A DNA stretch of 64,000 bases from contig NZ_CP083691.1 in assembly GCF_020097155.1 (NCBI RefSeq), forward strand, positions 2,046,001-2,110,000, given 5' to 3'. This stretch comes from Micrococcus porci. GTDB taxonomy: Bacteria > Actinomycetota > Actinomycetes > Actinomycetales > Micrococcaceae. The position numbers were made by a program, and so were the translations under genes. The notes under the pieces were generated by a model. It made no database searches and was not told the origin of the DNA. It saw nothing but the letters and a program-made list of their open reading frames with translations. Shown here one piece after another: positions 1-9,091 of this stretch (positions within the stretch are counted from its first letter, which is position 1; each line of letters starts with the position of its first letter).

Positions 1-118
1 GCCGCGCGCCGCGTCCGGCGGTGCGGCGGCACCTGACGGGCGTCCGGTCCGGTCATTGTCCCGGACGTCGGCCTGCGCGGCAACGGTGGGGCGGGCGACA
101 CGCCGACCCTGGGGGCGG

Positions 119-1111
119 TCAGGCCCGCGGATGGGCCCGCCGGTAGCCGTCCCTGAGGCGGTCGACGGAGACGTGGGTGTAGCGCTGGGTCGTCTGGAGG
201 GACGAATGACCCAGCAGCTCCTGGACGGAGCGCAGGTCCGCCCCGCCGTCCAGGAGGTGGGTGGCGGCGGTGTGGCGCAGGGCGTGCGGGCCGCGGGCCG
301 CGGTGTCCCCGAGGCGTTCGAGGGCGCGGTCGACGGCGCCGCGCAGGACGCGCACGTCGGCCCGGCCCCCGCGGGCGCCCAGCAGCAGGGCCACGCCGGA
401 GTGCTCGGTGGCGAGCACCGGGCGGGCGACCCGCAGCCAGCGCTCGACGGCGGCGGCTGCGGGGGCGCCGAAGGGGACGGTGCGCTGGCGGTCTCCCTTG
501 CCGGTGAGCCGGGCCGTGCGCCGGTCGAGGTCGAGGTCGTCCACGTCGAGCGCGGCGACCTCGGCGACGCGGGCCCCGGTCGCATAGAGCAGCTCGAACA
601 GGGCCACGTCGCGGGCCGCGAGCGCCGCGCCGTGCAGGTCATCGGCGCGTCGGGCCTCGTGGACGCGTTCCTCGGCGGCCTGGAGGAGCCGCTGCGCCTG
701 CTCTGCCTGGAGGACCTGCGGCAGCCGGGAGTCGGGTGCCGGCGCGCGCAGGCGAAGCGTGGGGTCGTCGGGGCGCAGGCCGGATCGGTGGAGCCACCCG
801 AGGAAGGTGCGGGCGGCAGCGACGCGGCGGGCCACGGTCGCGCGGGAGAGGCCTTGGTCGCGCATCCGCGCGAGCCATCGGCGCAGGTCCTCGAGGTCGA
901 CCTCGGCGAACGCGTCGGCCCCGTCGTCCGTGACGTGGGCGGCCAGGTGGCGCAGGTCGGCCAGGTAGGCGCGGACGGTGCGGGGCCTGCGACCGCGCTC
1001 GTGGAGGAGATGCTCGGCGAACGCCTCGAGCCATGCCTCATCCCGGGCGGAGGCCGGTGGCAGCGGCGCCCCCGGGGCGTGGTGGGCGTGGGGCGGGTGC
1101 ATGCCCTCCAC
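119..1111 (-). CDS. xerC: Tyrosine recombinase XerC
   Basis: A 330-aa tyrosine site-specific recombinase of the XerC/XerD type, which resolves chromosome dimers at dif during division. The N-terminal SAM-like core-binding domain spans about residues 23-115 and the catalytic domain about 135-325. All catalytic residues are visible: Arg181 (ATGARVAE), Lys205, the HxxR motif His276/Arg279 (HALRH), His302 (LGHSS) and nucleophile Tyr311 (RYTHV). It is the last gene of a yraN-yifB-dprA-xerC cluster and begins 37 bp after the dprA stop. The listed start is GTG at 1111; an ATG three codons in (1102) is equally possible because neither has a well-spaced ribosome site. XerC rather than XerD is judged from the neighbourhood. 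Confidence 0.88.
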   Translation of the reverse strand: MEGMHPPHAHHAPGAPLPPASARDEAWLEAFAEHLLHERGRRPRTVRAYLADLRHLAAHVTDDGADAFAEVDLEDLRRWLARMRDQGLSRATVARRVAAARTFLGWLHRSGLRPDDPTLRLRAPAPDSRLPQVLQAEQAQRLLQAAEERVHEARRADDLHGAALAARDVALFELLYATGARVAEVAALDVDDLDLDRRTARLTGKGDRQRTVPFGAPAAAAVERWLRVARPVLATEHSGVALLLGARGGRADVRVLRGAVDRALERLGDTAARGPHALRHTAATHLLDGGADLRSVQELLGHSSLQTTQRYTHVSVDRLRDGYRRAHPRA

Positions 1112-1148
1112 TGTGCCATCCGTCGGGGGCGCTCCCCCACCGTGCGGC

Positions 1149-2432
1149 TCACTCCGGTGCCCGGCGCCAGAGGTCGCCTCGGCGTTCGGCCAGCCGCCGG
1201 CCCTCCAACCGGGTGAGGACGGCGAGCACCGTGGGGAGGGCGAGCCCCGCGGAGGAGGTCAGGTTGTCCACGGGGACGGCACGCCGCAGCGGCAGTGCCT
1301 CGTGGACGAGCAGCTCCTCCACGGTGAGCCCGTCCGTGGGCCGTCCGGGGCTGCGCGAGGCCTCACCCCGGGTGGTCGTGGCCGGGGAGGCTGCCGGCGG
1401 CTCCCCGGGTCGGGGCGGTTCCAGCAGTGTCAGGGCCTGCGCGGGGTCGGCGATCAGCCGGGTCGGCCCCTCCTGCAGGAGGCGGTGGCACCCGGCGGAG
1501 GAGGGCGAGGTCACCGGGCCCGGGACGGCGCCCACCTCGCGGCCGAGGCCGTGCGCGTGGCCCGCAGTGTTCTGGGCGCCGGAGCGCCAGCGGGCCTCGA
1601 CCACCACGACGGCCCCGGAGAGCGCGGCGATGAGCCGATTGCGGTGCAGGAACCGGTACCGGGTGGGCGTGGCGCCGGGAGGCATCTCGGAGAGGAGCAG
1701 CCCCTCCTCCATGACGGCGCGCAACAGGCGTTCGTGCCCGGCGGGATAGAACCGGTCCAGCCCCCCGGCGAGGACCGCGACGGTCGGCGGCACTCCGGGT
1801 GCGGCGTCGTCGTGGGATCCGGGTCCGGAGCGCCGACCGGCGGCCGCGGCCGTCTCGAGCGCCGCCTCGTGGGCGGCCCCGTCGATGCCGTAGGCGCCCC
1901 CGGAGACGATGCACACGCCCGCCGCGGAGGCGCATGCGACGACGTCCCGGGTGACCTGCCGCCCGTAGGCAGTCGCCTCCCGGCTGCCCACGACGGCGAG
2001 GGCCCGGGGCAGGGGTGGCAGGGTGCCCCGCCCGCGGAACCACAGGCCCACGGGCGCGGCGTCGCCGAGATCGTCCAGACCCGCCGGCCAGGCCGGGTCC
2101 TCCGGGATGAGCAGGCCCCCGCCGAGCCGGTGGAGTGCGACCAGGTCCCGCACGGGGTCCAGCCGCGCTGACCGGGGCGCCCAGCGGGCGAGTCCGGCGC
2201 TCCACCGCCGGGCGAACGCGTCCTGGCCCAGCCGGTCGGCGAGGAGGTCCCGTTCTGCCGCCTCGATCCGCGCCGCGCCGGTGAGAAGCGTGAGCGCGCG
2301 CTCAGGGCCGAGCGCGGCGACGGTGGCGAGCGCGAGGTCGTCCCCGGGCTCCACGAGCCGGGTGAGGGCGGCCCGGGCGACCCGCGGGCCGTCCGGGCGG
2401 GCGTTCTGCGCGGTCTCCCCCGCGGTGGTCAT
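1149..2432 (-). CDS. dprA: DNA processing protein DprA
   Basis: DprA binds incoming single-stranded DNA during natural transformation and loads RecA in the cytoplasm. The 427-aa protein has an N-terminal SAM-like part, then a Rossmann-like DprA domain. Its motifs are [48 protein letters not shown] and RNRLIAALS. The C-terminal winged-helix domain begins at [13 protein letters not shown] roughly 20-residue Gly/Ser/Pro-rich insert ([17 protein letters not shown]) interrupts the Rossmann fold before VAVLAGG and looks lineage-specific. The ATG at 2432 overlaps the yifB stop as ATGA, so translation is probably coupled. M. luteus is known to be naturally transformable, which fits a functional dprA. 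Confidence 0.9.
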   Translation of the reverse strand: MTTAGETAQNARPDGPRVARAALTRLVEPGDDLALATVAALGPERALTLLTGAARIEAAERDLLADRLGQDAFARRWSAGLARWAPRSARLDPVRDLVALHRLGGGLLIPEDPAWPAGLDDLGDAAPVGLWFRGRGTLPPLPRALAVVGSREATAYGRQVTRDVVACASAAGVCIVSGGAYGIDGAAHEAALETAAAAGRRSGPGSHDDAAPGVPPTVAVLAGGLDRFYPAGHERLLRAVMEEGLLLSEMPPGATPTRYRFLHRNRLIAALSGAVVVVEARWRSGAQNTAGHAHGLGREVGAVPGPVTSPSSAGCHRLLQEGPTRLIADPAQALTLLEPPRPGEPPAASPATTTRGEASRSPGRPTDGLTVEELLVHEALPLRRAVPVDNLTSSAGLALPTVLAVLTRLEGRRLAERRGDLWRRAPE

Positions 2433-4015
2433 CGGTCCTCCTCCGATCGGATCCGCAGCTGCAGGGCGATCTCGACGTCCTGCGCTTCCGGGCAGGAGGC
2501 CCCCCGCAGGTCGGCCAGCGTCCACGCCAGGCGCAGCACCCGGCCGTGGCCGCGGGCACTGAGCTCGCCGCGATCCACCGCGCGGTCGGCGGTGGCGCGC
2601 GCCTCCGGGGGGACGGCGAAGCGGCCGGAGCGCAGCAGGGCGGCGGGCACATGGGCGTTGCGGCACACCCCCGGCGGGAGCGATCCCTCGCGGGCCGCCG
2701 CGGCCCAGCGCGCATCCTGCGCTGCGACGGCGGCGGCCACCCGGGCGGCGACGGCGCGACTGGGCTCGGCCTCCGGGGCGGCGGCCAGCTGGTCCGCCCG
2801 GACGGGACGGACGGAGACCTGCACGTCCACACGGTCCAGCAACGGGCCGGAGAGCCGAGCGGCGTACTTGCGCCGCTGCAGCGAGGTGCACCGGCAGTGG
2901 GCGCCCGTCCCGGAGCCGAAGCCGCACGGACACGGGTTCGCCGCCAGCACGAGCTGGAACCGCGCGGGGTAGGCGACCGAGCCGTGCGCCCGGTGGACGA
3001 TCATCTCCCCCGACTCCAGAGGCTGGCGCAGGGCGTCCAACGCACGGCGCTCGAACTCCGGCGCCTCATCCAAGAAGAGCACCCCGCCATGGGCCAGGGA
3101 CACGGCGCCCGGGCGGCCGAGTCCGGTGCCACCCCCGACCAGCGCCGCCATGGAGGCCGAGTGGTGGGGCGCCTCGAAGGGCGGCGTCCGGCGCAGCCCC
3201 CGCGCGGACGGCTCGAGGCCGCGCAGCGAGCGCAGGGCGGCGGTCTCCAGTGCGGTGCGGTCGTCGAGGGGCGGGAGGATCCCCGGGAGCCGCTCGGCGA
3301 GCATCGTCTTGCCCGCGCCCGGCGGTCCGGACAGCAGCAGGTGGTGTCCCCCGGCGGCGGCGACCTCGAGCGCGAAGCGTGCCTCGGCCTGCCCGGCGAC
3401 CTCGGCCAGGTCCGGGACCGGCCCCGAGGGGCCCTCCTGGCCGGCGGCCGGCCCCCGCCCGGCCGTGCCGGAGGGGCCCGAGGGGCGGGCCACGGACGCG
3501 TCGGGGCGGCCGCCGAAGGCGAGGATCGCCTCGTGCAGGTGCGCAAACCCCCGCACCCGCGCGCCGGGGACCAGCTCGGCCTCCGCCACGGCGTCCGCGG
3601 CCACCACGACGCGGTCGTGTCCCGCGTCCACGGCGGCCATGACCATCGCCACGGTCTCCGGGGCGCGGTGCAGGGTGCCGTCCAGGCCCAGCTCAGCGAG
3701 GAAGACGGGACCGTCCACGCCCTGCACCCGCCCGTCCGCGGCGTAAGCGGCGAGGACGATGGCAAGGTCGTGTGCGGCGCCGCGCTTGTGCACGCCGGCC
3801 GGCAGCAGGTTCACCGTGAGGTGGCGCCGGGTCAGGGGCAGGCCGGCGTTGCGGGCGGCCGAGCGGATGCGGTCCCGGCTCTCCTGAAGTGCCTGGTCCG
3901 GCAGCCCCAGCAGCGTGAACCCGGGCAGGGACTGGGCGATGTCCGCCTCCACGTCCACCACGGTGCCCCGCAGGCCGGTCAGGGAGATCGAGCGCGTGCG
4001 TCCGATGCCGCTCAC
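2429..4015 (-). CDS. yifB: YifB family Mg-chelatase-like AAA ATPase
   Basis: A 528-aa ComM/YifB-type AAA+ ATPase. In other bacteria ComM is a hexameric helicase that promotes branch migration during natural transformation. An N-terminal Lon-like ChlI domain (about residues 20-140, with SLPGFTLLGLPDQALQESRDR) is followed by the AAA+ core with Walker A GPPGAGKTMLAERLP, Walker B GVLFLDEAPEF and the ANPCPCGFGSG cysteine motif. A C-terminal Mg_chelatase_C helical domain closes it. The GTG start at 4015 overlaps the yraN stop (GTGA), and its own stop overlaps the dprA start. The reading frame stays open upstream, but that part is a shadow of yraN and lacks the family N-terminus. The pairing with dprA supports a role in DNA uptake or recombination. 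Confidence 0.9.
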   Translation of the reverse strand: MSGIGRTRSISLTGLRGTVVDVEADIAQSLPGFTLLGLPDQALQESRDRIRSAARNAGLPLTRRHLTVNLLPAGVHKRGAAHDLAIVLAAYAADGRVQGVDGPVFLAELGLDGTLHRAPETVAMVMAAVDAGHDRVVVAADAVAEAELVPGARVRGFAHLHEAILAFGGRPDASVARPSGPSGTAGRGPAAGQEGPSGPVPDLAEVAGQAEARFALEVAAAGGHHLLLSGPPGAGKTMLAERLPGILPPLDDRTALETAALRSLRGLEPSARGLRRTPPFEAPHHSASMAALVGGGTGLGRPGAVSLAHGGVLFLDEAPEFERRALDALRQPLESGEMIVHRAHGSVAYPARFQLVLAANPCPCGFGSGTGAHCRCTSLQRRKYAARLSGPLLDRVDVQVSVRPVRADQLAAAPEAEPSRAVAARVAAAVAAQDARWAAAAREGSLPPGVCRNAHVPAALLRSGRFAVPPEARATADRAVDRGELSARGHGRVLRLAWTLADLRGASCPEAQDVEIALQLRIRSEEDR

Positions 4016-4467
4016 GGCCGCACGTCCTGCACGAGGTCGAAGTGCACCCCGCCGGTGCGCGGGACGAGCACGGCGACGGCGTCCACCCGCCACTGCTGCG
4101 AGCGCAGCGGCCGTCCCTCCCGGGCTGCCGCCTCGCGCACCCACGCCGCGGTGAGCCGGTGCAGCCGCAGCAGCTTGCGGCGTCCGATCGCCTCCAGCGG
4201 GTCCCCGTAGGCCAGACCCGAGCGGGTCTTCACCTCGACGCCCACCCACCACGGCCCATGCCGGGCGACGAGGTCCAGCTCACCGTCCTCACCGCGCCAG
4301 TTGCGGGCCACGATCTGGTAGCCGCGCTCCGCGAGCCAGCGTGCTGCCGCGTCCTCGCCGTACCGGCCCAGCGCCGTGTGTGCCGTGCTGCCGCGCCGGG
4401 CGGCGGGCGTCGTCGTCGTCGTGTCCAGGGGGACCACCTCCTGGCCCCATGCTGGCCGCCGCCGCAC
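4012..4467 (-). CDS. yraN: UPF0102 family YraN-like nuclease-fold protein
   Basis: A small protein of the UPF0102/YraN family, which has a restriction-endonuclease-like fold and no firmly established role. The family core starts near LGRYGEDAAARWLAERGY. The predicted active-site signature is visible: ARNWRGEDGELDLVARHG (the E/D pair), then the VEVKTRSGLAYGDPLEAI strand. The listed start is GTG at 4467 (151 aa), but family members usually begin close to the GRYGEDAA segment, so about 30 N-terminal residues may not be translated. No clean ribosome site settles this. Its stop overlaps the yifB start as GTGA, and it heads the yraN-yifB-dprA-xerC cluster. Confidence 0.85.
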   Translation of the reverse strand: MRRRPAWGQEVVPLDTTTTTPAARRGSTAHTALGRYGEDAAARWLAERGYQIVARNWRGEDGELDLVARHGPWWVGVEVKTRSGLAYGDPLEAIGRRKLLRLHRLTAAWVREAAAREGRPLRSQQWRVDAVAVLVPRTGGVHFDLVQDVRP

Positions 4468-4514
4468 CGTCCACGGGGGCGGGATCCGGCAATGTGGGGG
4501 ACGGACCGCGCCTG

Positions 4515-4540
4515 GGGCACCTGTGCAGGACAGGTGGCCC
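4515..4540 (-). terminator. Stem-loop terminator after the DUF2469 gene
   Basis: A GC-rich inverted repeat with arms 4515-4524 and 4530-4540, a 5-nt loop (GCAGG) and one bulged G. It lies between the DUF2469 stop and the yraN start, downstream of DUF2469 on the minus strand. No T tract follows, as is common in high-GC actinobacteria. Confidence 0.5.
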
Positions 4541-4576
4541 GCTGCGGACGCCTCGGACCCCCGTCGACGCCCGGGC

Positions 4577-4912
4577 TCAGCGCCCCAGGTCGCCCCGCAG
4601 CCCGCCGTCCTCGGGGACCTGGAGCTCGTCGCGCGGGAGCTCCTCGATGTTCACGTCCTTGAACGTCAGCACGCGCACGCGGCGGATGAACCGGGCCGTG
4701 CGGTAGACGTCCCACACCCACGCGTCCTCGAGCGTGAGCTCGAAGAACACCTCGCCGTCGGTCTGGTGCGGGGTGAGCGTCACCGCGTTCGCCAGGTAGA
4801 ACCGCCGCTCGGTCTCCACGACGTACCGGAACAGCCCCACGACGTCCCGGTACTCGCGGTACAGGAGCAGCTCGGCCTCGGCCTCGAAATCCTCGACGTC
4901 GTCCGTGCTCAT
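4577..4912 (-). CDS. DUF2469 conserved actinobacterial protein
   Basis: A 111-aa acidic protein of the DUF2469 family, found almost throughout actinobacteria downstream of rnhB (for example Rv2901c in M. tuberculosis). No biochemical function is established. The start is well placed, with the typical acidic opening MSTDDVEDFEAEAEL followed by the conserved YREYRDVVGLFRYVVETERRF and LANAVTL segments. There is no signal peptide or membrane segment, so it is presumably cytoplasmic. It lies 130 bp downstream of rnhB and is the last gene of the lepB-rnhB group, followed by a stem-loop. Confidence 0.85.
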   Translation of the reverse strand: MSTDDVEDFEAEAELLLYREYRDVVGLFRYVVETERRFYLANAVTLTPHQTDGEVFFELTLEDAWVWDVYRTARFIRRVRVLTFKDVNIEELPRDELQVPEDGGLRGDLGR

Positions 4913-5042
4913 GCCCGGGCCTCCTCACCGCTCGTCCCCGCGGCCCGGCGGATGCCGGACGCCCGACCATCCTCCCCCCGGCACCGCCCCCGCGTCGAAC
5001 GCGCCCCGCCGACGGCGCGGCAGCGGCACCGCAGGGCGAGCC

Positions 5043-5771
5043 TCAGAAGAGCACGTCCGGCTCCGCCCCGGTGCCCGGCACCCCGAGGTTCCAGGAACGG
5101 CGATGGTGCTCGGTGACCCCCAGCTCCACGAGGGCGGACCGGTGCGCGGCCGCCCCGTAGCCCTTGTTCCCGGCCCATCCGTAGGCCGGGTGGGCCGCCG
5201 AGAGCGCGATCATGGCGTCGTCGCGGCCCACCTTCGCGGCGATCGACGCCGCCGCCACGGTGGCGCAGCGGTCCTCCGCCTTGACCATCATGTGCGGCGC
5301 CGGCGGGACGGGCCCGGTGACGACGTCGTCCATCCCGCCGCCGCGGGCGTGGCGCAGCCAGTCGTCGGAGCCGTCGAGGATCAGGGCCACGGGCTCCTCC
5401 CCCAGCGCGGCCAGGAGACCGGCCCACGCGCGGCACCCGGCCAGCGCGAGGGCCCGGGTGATGCCGAGCCGATCGATCTCGGCGGGGCTCGCCTCCCCCA
5501 GGACGACGCCGGCCGCCCACGCCTCGATCTCGGAGGCCAGGGCGCGCCGCCGCCGGTCAGTCAGGGCCTTGGAGTCCCGCACGGCCGGCACGACCCCGAG
5601 GGCGGGCACACGCGCGGCGCAGACGCCCACGGTCACGGGGCCGGCGAGGGCGCCCCGGCCGACCTCGTCCATCCCCGCCACCAGGGCGCTCGCCCCCGGG
5701 CCGATCGCGGCCTCGGCCAGGGACGCCTCCACGTCCAGTCCGGCGCGCACCACCGGAGGCCGCGGGCTCAC
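5043..5771 (-). CDS. rnhB: Ribonuclease HII
   Basis: RNase HII cleaves the RNA strand of RNA/DNA hybrids and removes single ribonucleotides misinserted in DNA. In this 242-aa protein the type-2 signature GMDEVGRGALAGPV carries the first catalytic Asp-Glu pair. DSKALTDRRR, ILDGSDDWL and KAEDRCATVAAASIAAKVGRD supply the other acidic ligands and the substrate-contacting loop. The GTG start at 5771 overlaps the upstream signal peptidase stop as GTGA. The open frame upstream is only a shadow of lepB. The C-terminus ends with the short GVPGTGAEPDVLF tail. Confidence 0.92.
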   Translation of the reverse strand: MSPRPPVVRAGLDVEASLAEAAIGPGASALVAGMDEVGRGALAGPVTVGVCAARVPALGVVPAVRDSKALTDRRRRALASEIEAWAAGVVLGEASPAEIDRLGITRALALAGCRAWAGLLAALGEEPVALILDGSDDWLRHARGGGMDDVVTGPVPPAPHMMVKAEDRCATVAAASIAAKVGRDDAMIALSAAHPAYGWAGNKGYGAAAHRSALVELGVTEHHRRSWNLGVPGTGAEPDVLF

Positions 5772-6466
5772 GGCAGCTTCGCCAGGGGGCCGGGCCCCAC
5801 GGCCCCGGCCCGGTCGAGGGGCCACACGACGCCCTCGACCCGGCCCACGACGTCGTCCACGGACACCATGCCGCCGCCCGGCCCGTGCTGGTGCTGACGG
5901 GAGTCCTGGGACGCGGACCGGTGGTCGCCCAGCACCCACAGGCCGCCGTCCGGCACGACGACGTCGAACGCCTCCTGCGCGGCCGGTCCCGCCACGTACG
6001 GCTCGTCGACGGGCACGCCGTTGACCTCCAGCCGCGCGTCCTCCGGGCTCCACCGGACCCGGTCCCCGGGCAGGCCGACGACCCGCTTGACCAGGTGACC
6101 CTCCTGCGTGCCGAGCCCGAGGGCGGCGACCGCGGCGTGCAGCGGGTCGGCGTGGACGGCCTCCGCGCCGGCGAGCCAGCCGCGCGCGTCGCGGAACACG
6201 ACGACGTCCCCGCGGCGCAGCTCCAGCGGACCGGGCACGAGCAGGTCCACGGCCACGCGGTCCCCGGGCCGCAGGGTGGGCTCCATGGAGGCGGAGGGGA
6301 TGGCGAACATGCGCACGAGGAGCAGCTGGACCGCCAGCAGGAGGGCCAGCGTGACGGCGACGGTGACGGCGGCCGCGCGCAGCGGGTGCCCCGGGTGCTC
6401 CGCCGCGGGCGCCGCCGCGGGATCCGCGGTCCCGGCCGCGGCGGGGGTGACGGGCGCCTCAGCCAC
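5768..6466 (-). CDS. lepB: Signal peptidase I (second of two in tandem)
   Basis: A type I signal peptidase that removes signal peptides from Sec/Tat-exported proteins at the outer face of the membrane. It is 232 aa with an Ala/Pro-rich N-terminal tail, one transmembrane helix (about residues 31-51), then box B with nucleophile Ser60 (PSASMEPTL) and box D with general base Lys127 (LVKRVVGLPGD). The GDHRSASQDSR box is also present. The start is GTG at 6466, overlapping the preceding signal peptidase by 8 bp. Together with the neighbouring copy it forms a tandem paralogue pair ahead of rnhB. Confidence 0.9.
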   Translation of the reverse strand: MAEAPVTPAAAGTADPAAAPAAEHPGHPLRAAAVTVAVTLALLLAVQLLLVRMFAIPSASMEPTLRPGDRVAVDLLVPGPLELRRGDVVVFRDARGWLAGAEAVHADPLHAAVAALGLGTQEGHLVKRVVGLPGDRVRWSPEDARLEVNGVPVDEPYVAGPAAQEAFDVVVPDGGLWVLGDHRSASQDSRQHQHGPGGGMVSVDDVVGRVEGVVWPLDRAGAVGPGPLAKLP

Positions 6467-7172
6467 GGGACCCGTCCTGCGCGCCCGCGGGGACGTCCCC
6501 GCGGCGGTCGAGGGGCCAGGCGACCGAGTCGACCCGCCCGATGACCTTCTCCACCGGGATGAGGCCGCCGCCGGGGGCGCCGAGCAGGGCGCGGGAGTCT
6601 CGGGAGACGTCGCGGTTGTCCCCGAGCACCACCATGCGTCCCTCCGGCACCTCGAAGGCCCACGTGCTCCGGGACGCCGGGGCGGCCGCGTCCACCGTGC
6701 GGCCGAGGTAGGACTCGTCGAGGGGCGCGCCGTTGCGCTCCAGGCGGCCGTCGGCGGTGCAGCAGGACAGGGTGTCCCCCGGCAGCGCGAGCACGCGCTT
6801 GACGTACACGTCCTGAGCGGCGCCGACGCCCCAGAACGCCGCCACGTCCTCCAGGCCCCGGTCGAGGGCCGTGCGAGAGCGGTAGGGGGCCAGGCTCCCG
6901 GCGCCGTCGAACACCACGACGTCCCCGTGCTCCAGGCCTGCGCCGTCGGCCGCGGCGGTGTCCACGTGCACCCGGTCCCCGGGCAGCAGCGTCGGCTCCA
7001 TGGACCCGGACGGCACGAGGTAGACGGGGCCGGTGAACGCTCGCAGGAGCGCGGCCGCCACGACGGCGCCCGCGAGGGTCAGCAGGACGAGGGCCCACCA
7101 GGGCCGGCCGGCCTCCCCGGACGCGCGGGAGCCCCGCGACCGGTTCCGGTCACGGGGCTCCTGTGCGCGCAT
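6459..7172 (-). CDS. lepB: Signal peptidase I (first of two in tandem)
   Basis: A second type I signal peptidase, 237 aa. A basic Arg-rich N-terminus is followed by one transmembrane segment (about residues 25-45). The catalytic dyad is Ser57 (VPSGSMEPTLLPGD) and Lys125 (VYVKRVLALPGD), and GDNRDVSRDSR forms box E. It carries two adjacent cysteines (LSCCTADG) in the periplasm-equivalent domain that its neighbour lacks. It starts 40 bp after the rplS stop, so it is probably cotranscribed with rplS, as in many actinobacteria. The two copies diverge enough that they may differ in substrate preference. Confidence 0.9.
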   Translation of the reverse strand: MRAQEPRDRNRSRGSRASGEAGRPWWALVLLTLAGAVVAAALLRAFTGPVYLVPSGSMEPTLLPGDRVHVDTAAADGAGLEHGDVVVFDGAGSLAPYRSRTALDRGLEDVAAFWGVGAAQDVYVKRVLALPGDTLSCCTADGRLERNGAPLDESYLGRTVDAAAPASRSTWAFEVPEGRMVVLGDNRDVSRDSRALLGAPGGGLIPVEKVIGRVDSVAWPLDRRGDVPAGAQDGSRG

Positions 7173-7212
7173 GGTGCGTCTCCGGACGGCCGCGGGGGCC
7201 GCCCGGAGCGAA

Positions 7213-7566
7213 TCACTTGGCGTCGGCGCGCTTCTCGCGGATGCGGGCGGCCTTGCCGTGGCGATCGCGCATGTAGTACAGCTTCGCGCGGCGCACGTCG
7301 CCCTTGGTGAGGACCTCGATCTTGTCGATCACCGGGGAGTGCACCGGGAAGACGCGCTCCACGCCCACGCCGAAGGACACCTTGCGGACGCGGAAGGTCT
7401 CACGCACGCCGTGGCCCTGGCGGCCCATGACGTAGCCCTGGAAGACCTGCACGCGGGCGGTCTTGCCCTCGATGATGTTCACGTGCACCTTGACGGTGTC
7501 GCCGGGGCCGAACGCGGGGATGTCCTCGCGGAGGGAGGCCTTGTCGAAGGAGTCGAGGATGTGCAT
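7213..7566 (-). CDS. rplS: 50S ribosomal protein L19
   Basis: Large-subunit ribosomal protein L19, located at the 30S-50S interface; 117 aa, the usual length. Conserved segments include [37 protein letters not shown] and the basic C-terminus [23 protein letters not shown] strong ribosome site (AGGGAGAA) precedes ATG 7566. It is preceded by a roughly 220-bp gap holding an extended -10 promoter and several hairpins, and followed by the tandem signal peptidases. Confidence 0.96.
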   Translation of the reverse strand: MHILDSFDKASLREDIPAFGPGDTVKVHVNIIEGKTARVQVFQGYVMGRQGHGVRETFRVRKVSFGVGVERVFPVHSPVIDKIEVLTKGDVRRAKLYYMRDRHGKAARIREKRADAK

Positions 7567-7758
7567 GCTGCTTCTCCCTGGTGGACGCCGCAGGTCATCC
7601 ACGTGGTCTGCCGGGCGGCGTCGCCCCGCGCGTCGGCGGGGCGGGACGGCCGTCCCGAAGTCCTGGTTCCGGGCCGGCCGCGATCGCGGGGCCCGTGGTC
7701 CGTGCCGTCGACGCGCGCCCCCTGCGGCAGGTCGGGCGTCCGGTGGACACGAGGATCC
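7567..7758 (-). promoter_or_regulatory. Structured 5' leader of rplS
   Basis: A roughly 190-nt leader between the proposed rplS promoter and its ATG. It contains an 8-bp stem-loop (7622-7629 with 7636-7643), an adjacent perfect palindrome (GGGACGGCCGTCCC, 7643-7656) and a further self-complementary segment near 7678-7689. This may be an autoregulatory leader or simply the trmD terminator region. No known L19-leader consensus was recognised. Confidence 0.35.
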
Positions 7759-7767
7759 ATTATGCCA
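7759..7767 (-). promoter_or_regulatory. Extended -10 promoter for rplS
   Basis: On the minus strand the sequence reads TGGCATAAT: a CATAAT -10 hexamer (7764-7759) preceded by the TG dinucleotide of an extended -10 element. It lies in the trmD-rplS gap, about 193 bp upstream of the rplS start. No convincing -35 is visible. Confidence 0.45.
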
Positions 7768-7789
7768 CACACCCGACGCGCGGGCGGCG

Positions 7790-8518
7790 TCAGTCCTCCG
7801 CGGCGGACCCGGCGTGGTGGGCGGCCCAGAGATCGGGCCGACGGATCCGCGTGCGCTCCTCCTGCTGGTCACGGCGCCAGGCGGCGATCCTGCCGTGGTC
7901 CCCGGAGAGCAGCACGGGCGGCACCTCGCGGTCCCTCCACATGGACGGCTTGGTGTAGACGGGGTACTCGAGCAGGCCGTCCTCATGGGACTCCTCCACG
8001 AGGGACTCCGGGTTGCCCACCACCCCGGGCACGAGCCGGCCGACGGCCTCGATCACGGCCAACGCCGCGACCTCGCCGCCGTTGAGCACGTAGTCCCCGA
8101 GGGAGAACAGGCGCACGTCGAAGAGGTCCTCGGCCCAGCCGAACACGCGCTCGTCGATGCCCTCGTAGCGGCCGCAGGCGAACGCCAGGTGCTCGGCCTG
8201 GGCGAGCTCGCGCGCCGTGGCCTGGGTGAACGGCGTGCCCGAGGGGGTGGGCACCATGAGGATCGGCTTCGCCGGGGCGGCCATGGGGCTCGCGGCGGCG
8301 ACCGCCTCCAGGGACAGGGCCCAGGGCTCGGGCTTCATCACCATGCCGGCGCCGCCGCCGTAGGGGGTGTCGTCCACGGTGCGGTGGCGGTCCGTGGTGA
8401 CGTCCCGCAGGTCGTGGACGTGCACGTCCACGAGCCCCTCGCGGCGGGCCTTGCCCAGCAGGGAGACGTCCAGGACGGCCATGTACTCGGGGAAGATGCT
8501 GACGACGTCGATGCGCAC
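7790..8518 (-). CDS. trmD: tRNA (guanine-N1)-methyltransferase TrmD
   Basis: TrmD methylates G37 of tRNAs reading codons that begin with C, using S-adenosylmethionine, and so prevents frameshifting. The 242-aa protein has the SPOUT trefoil-knot signature: [20 protein letters not shown], then [29 protein letters not shown], with the [13 protein letters not shown] loop earlier and a C-terminal helical domain ([19 protein letters not shown]). The start is GTG at 8518, 3 bp after the rimM stop, giving the standard rpsP-khpA-rimM-trmD cluster. Confidence 0.95.
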   Translation of the reverse strand: MRIDVVSIFPEYMAVLDVSLLGKARREGLVDVHVHDLRDVTTDRHRTVDDTPYGGGAGMVMKPEPWALSLEAVAAASPMAAPAKPILMVPTPSGTPFTQATARELAQAEHLAFACGRYEGIDERVFGWAEDLFDVRLFSLGDYVLNGGEVAALAVIEAVGRLVPGVVGNPESLVEESHEDGLLEYPVYTKPSMWRDREVPPVLLSGDHGRIAAWRRDQQEERTRIRRPDLWAAHHAGSAAED

Positions 8519-8521
8519 GGC

Positions 8522-9091
8522 TCAGCCCTCGCCCGCCGTGGTCTCGGAGGCCAGCTCGAGCAGCCCGGGCGGCGGAGCGACCACCACGACGCCGGCCTCC
8601 TGGTCCACCTCGGGGACGATCTCCTCCACGAACGGGACGAGGGCGTCGTCACCGGTCGCGTCCAGGCGGACCTGCAGCAGGTCCTGCACGGTGCCCGTGA
8701 GCAGCCCGGTCACGACGCCCACACGGGCGCCGTCGACGTGGACCTCGAGGTCGAGGAGGTCGTCCTCGTACCAGGCGTCGTCCTCGACCTTTTCCAGGGG
8801 CGCGGCGTACAGCTGGGCGCCGCGCAGCGCCTCGGCGGCGTTGCGGTCGGGGACCTCGGCGAAGCCCACCACGAGGATGGCCTTGTTCCACCGGGCGCGC
8901 GTGACGGTGAGCGCCGCCGGGGCGCCGGGCGGGCCCTGGCGCACCTCGAGACGGGAGTCGGCGGCGAAGCGGGCCTCGGGGTCGTCGGTGAACAGCTGGA
9001 CGGTCACCTCCCCTCGGATGCCGTGGGGCTTGCCGATCCGCGCGACGCGGACCTGGCCCTCGGTCTCGGCGGGCTGGGGTGCGGGGCTCAT
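8522..9091 (-). CDS. rimM: Ribosome maturation factor RimM
   Basis: RimM binds S19 and helps mature the 3' domain of 16S rRNA. This is a 189-aa protein with an N-terminal RimM beta-barrel (VRVARIGKPHGIRGEVTVQLFTD) and a C-terminal PRC-barrel (DDAWYEDDLLDLEVHVDG to VPFVEEIVPEVDQEAGVVVV). ATG 9091 is chosen because the conserved domain begins about 14 residues later and an AGAGA-type ribosome site lies just upstream. The long frame extending further is a shadow. It lies between khpA and trmD, preceded by a strong hairpin. Confidence 0.92.
   Translation of the reverse strand: MSPAPQPAETEGQVRVARIGKPHGIRGEVTVQLFTDDPEARFAADSRLEVRQGPPGAPAALTVTRARWNKAILVVGFAEVPDRNAAEALRGAQLYAAPLEKVEDDAWYEDDLLDLEVHVDGARVGVVTGLLTGTVQDLLQVRLDATGDDALVPFVEEIVPEVDQEAGVVVVAPPPGLLELASETTAGEG

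Noticed and set aside
1..118. A gene or terminator at the left edge
   Set aside because: Only 118 bases follow xerC; several short GC palindromes exist but none stands out, and no coding frame could be supported.
119..1111. Phage or integron integrase at the left edge
   Set aside because: Context with dprA and yifB, and the lack of phage or att features, fits a chromosomal XerC-type protein.
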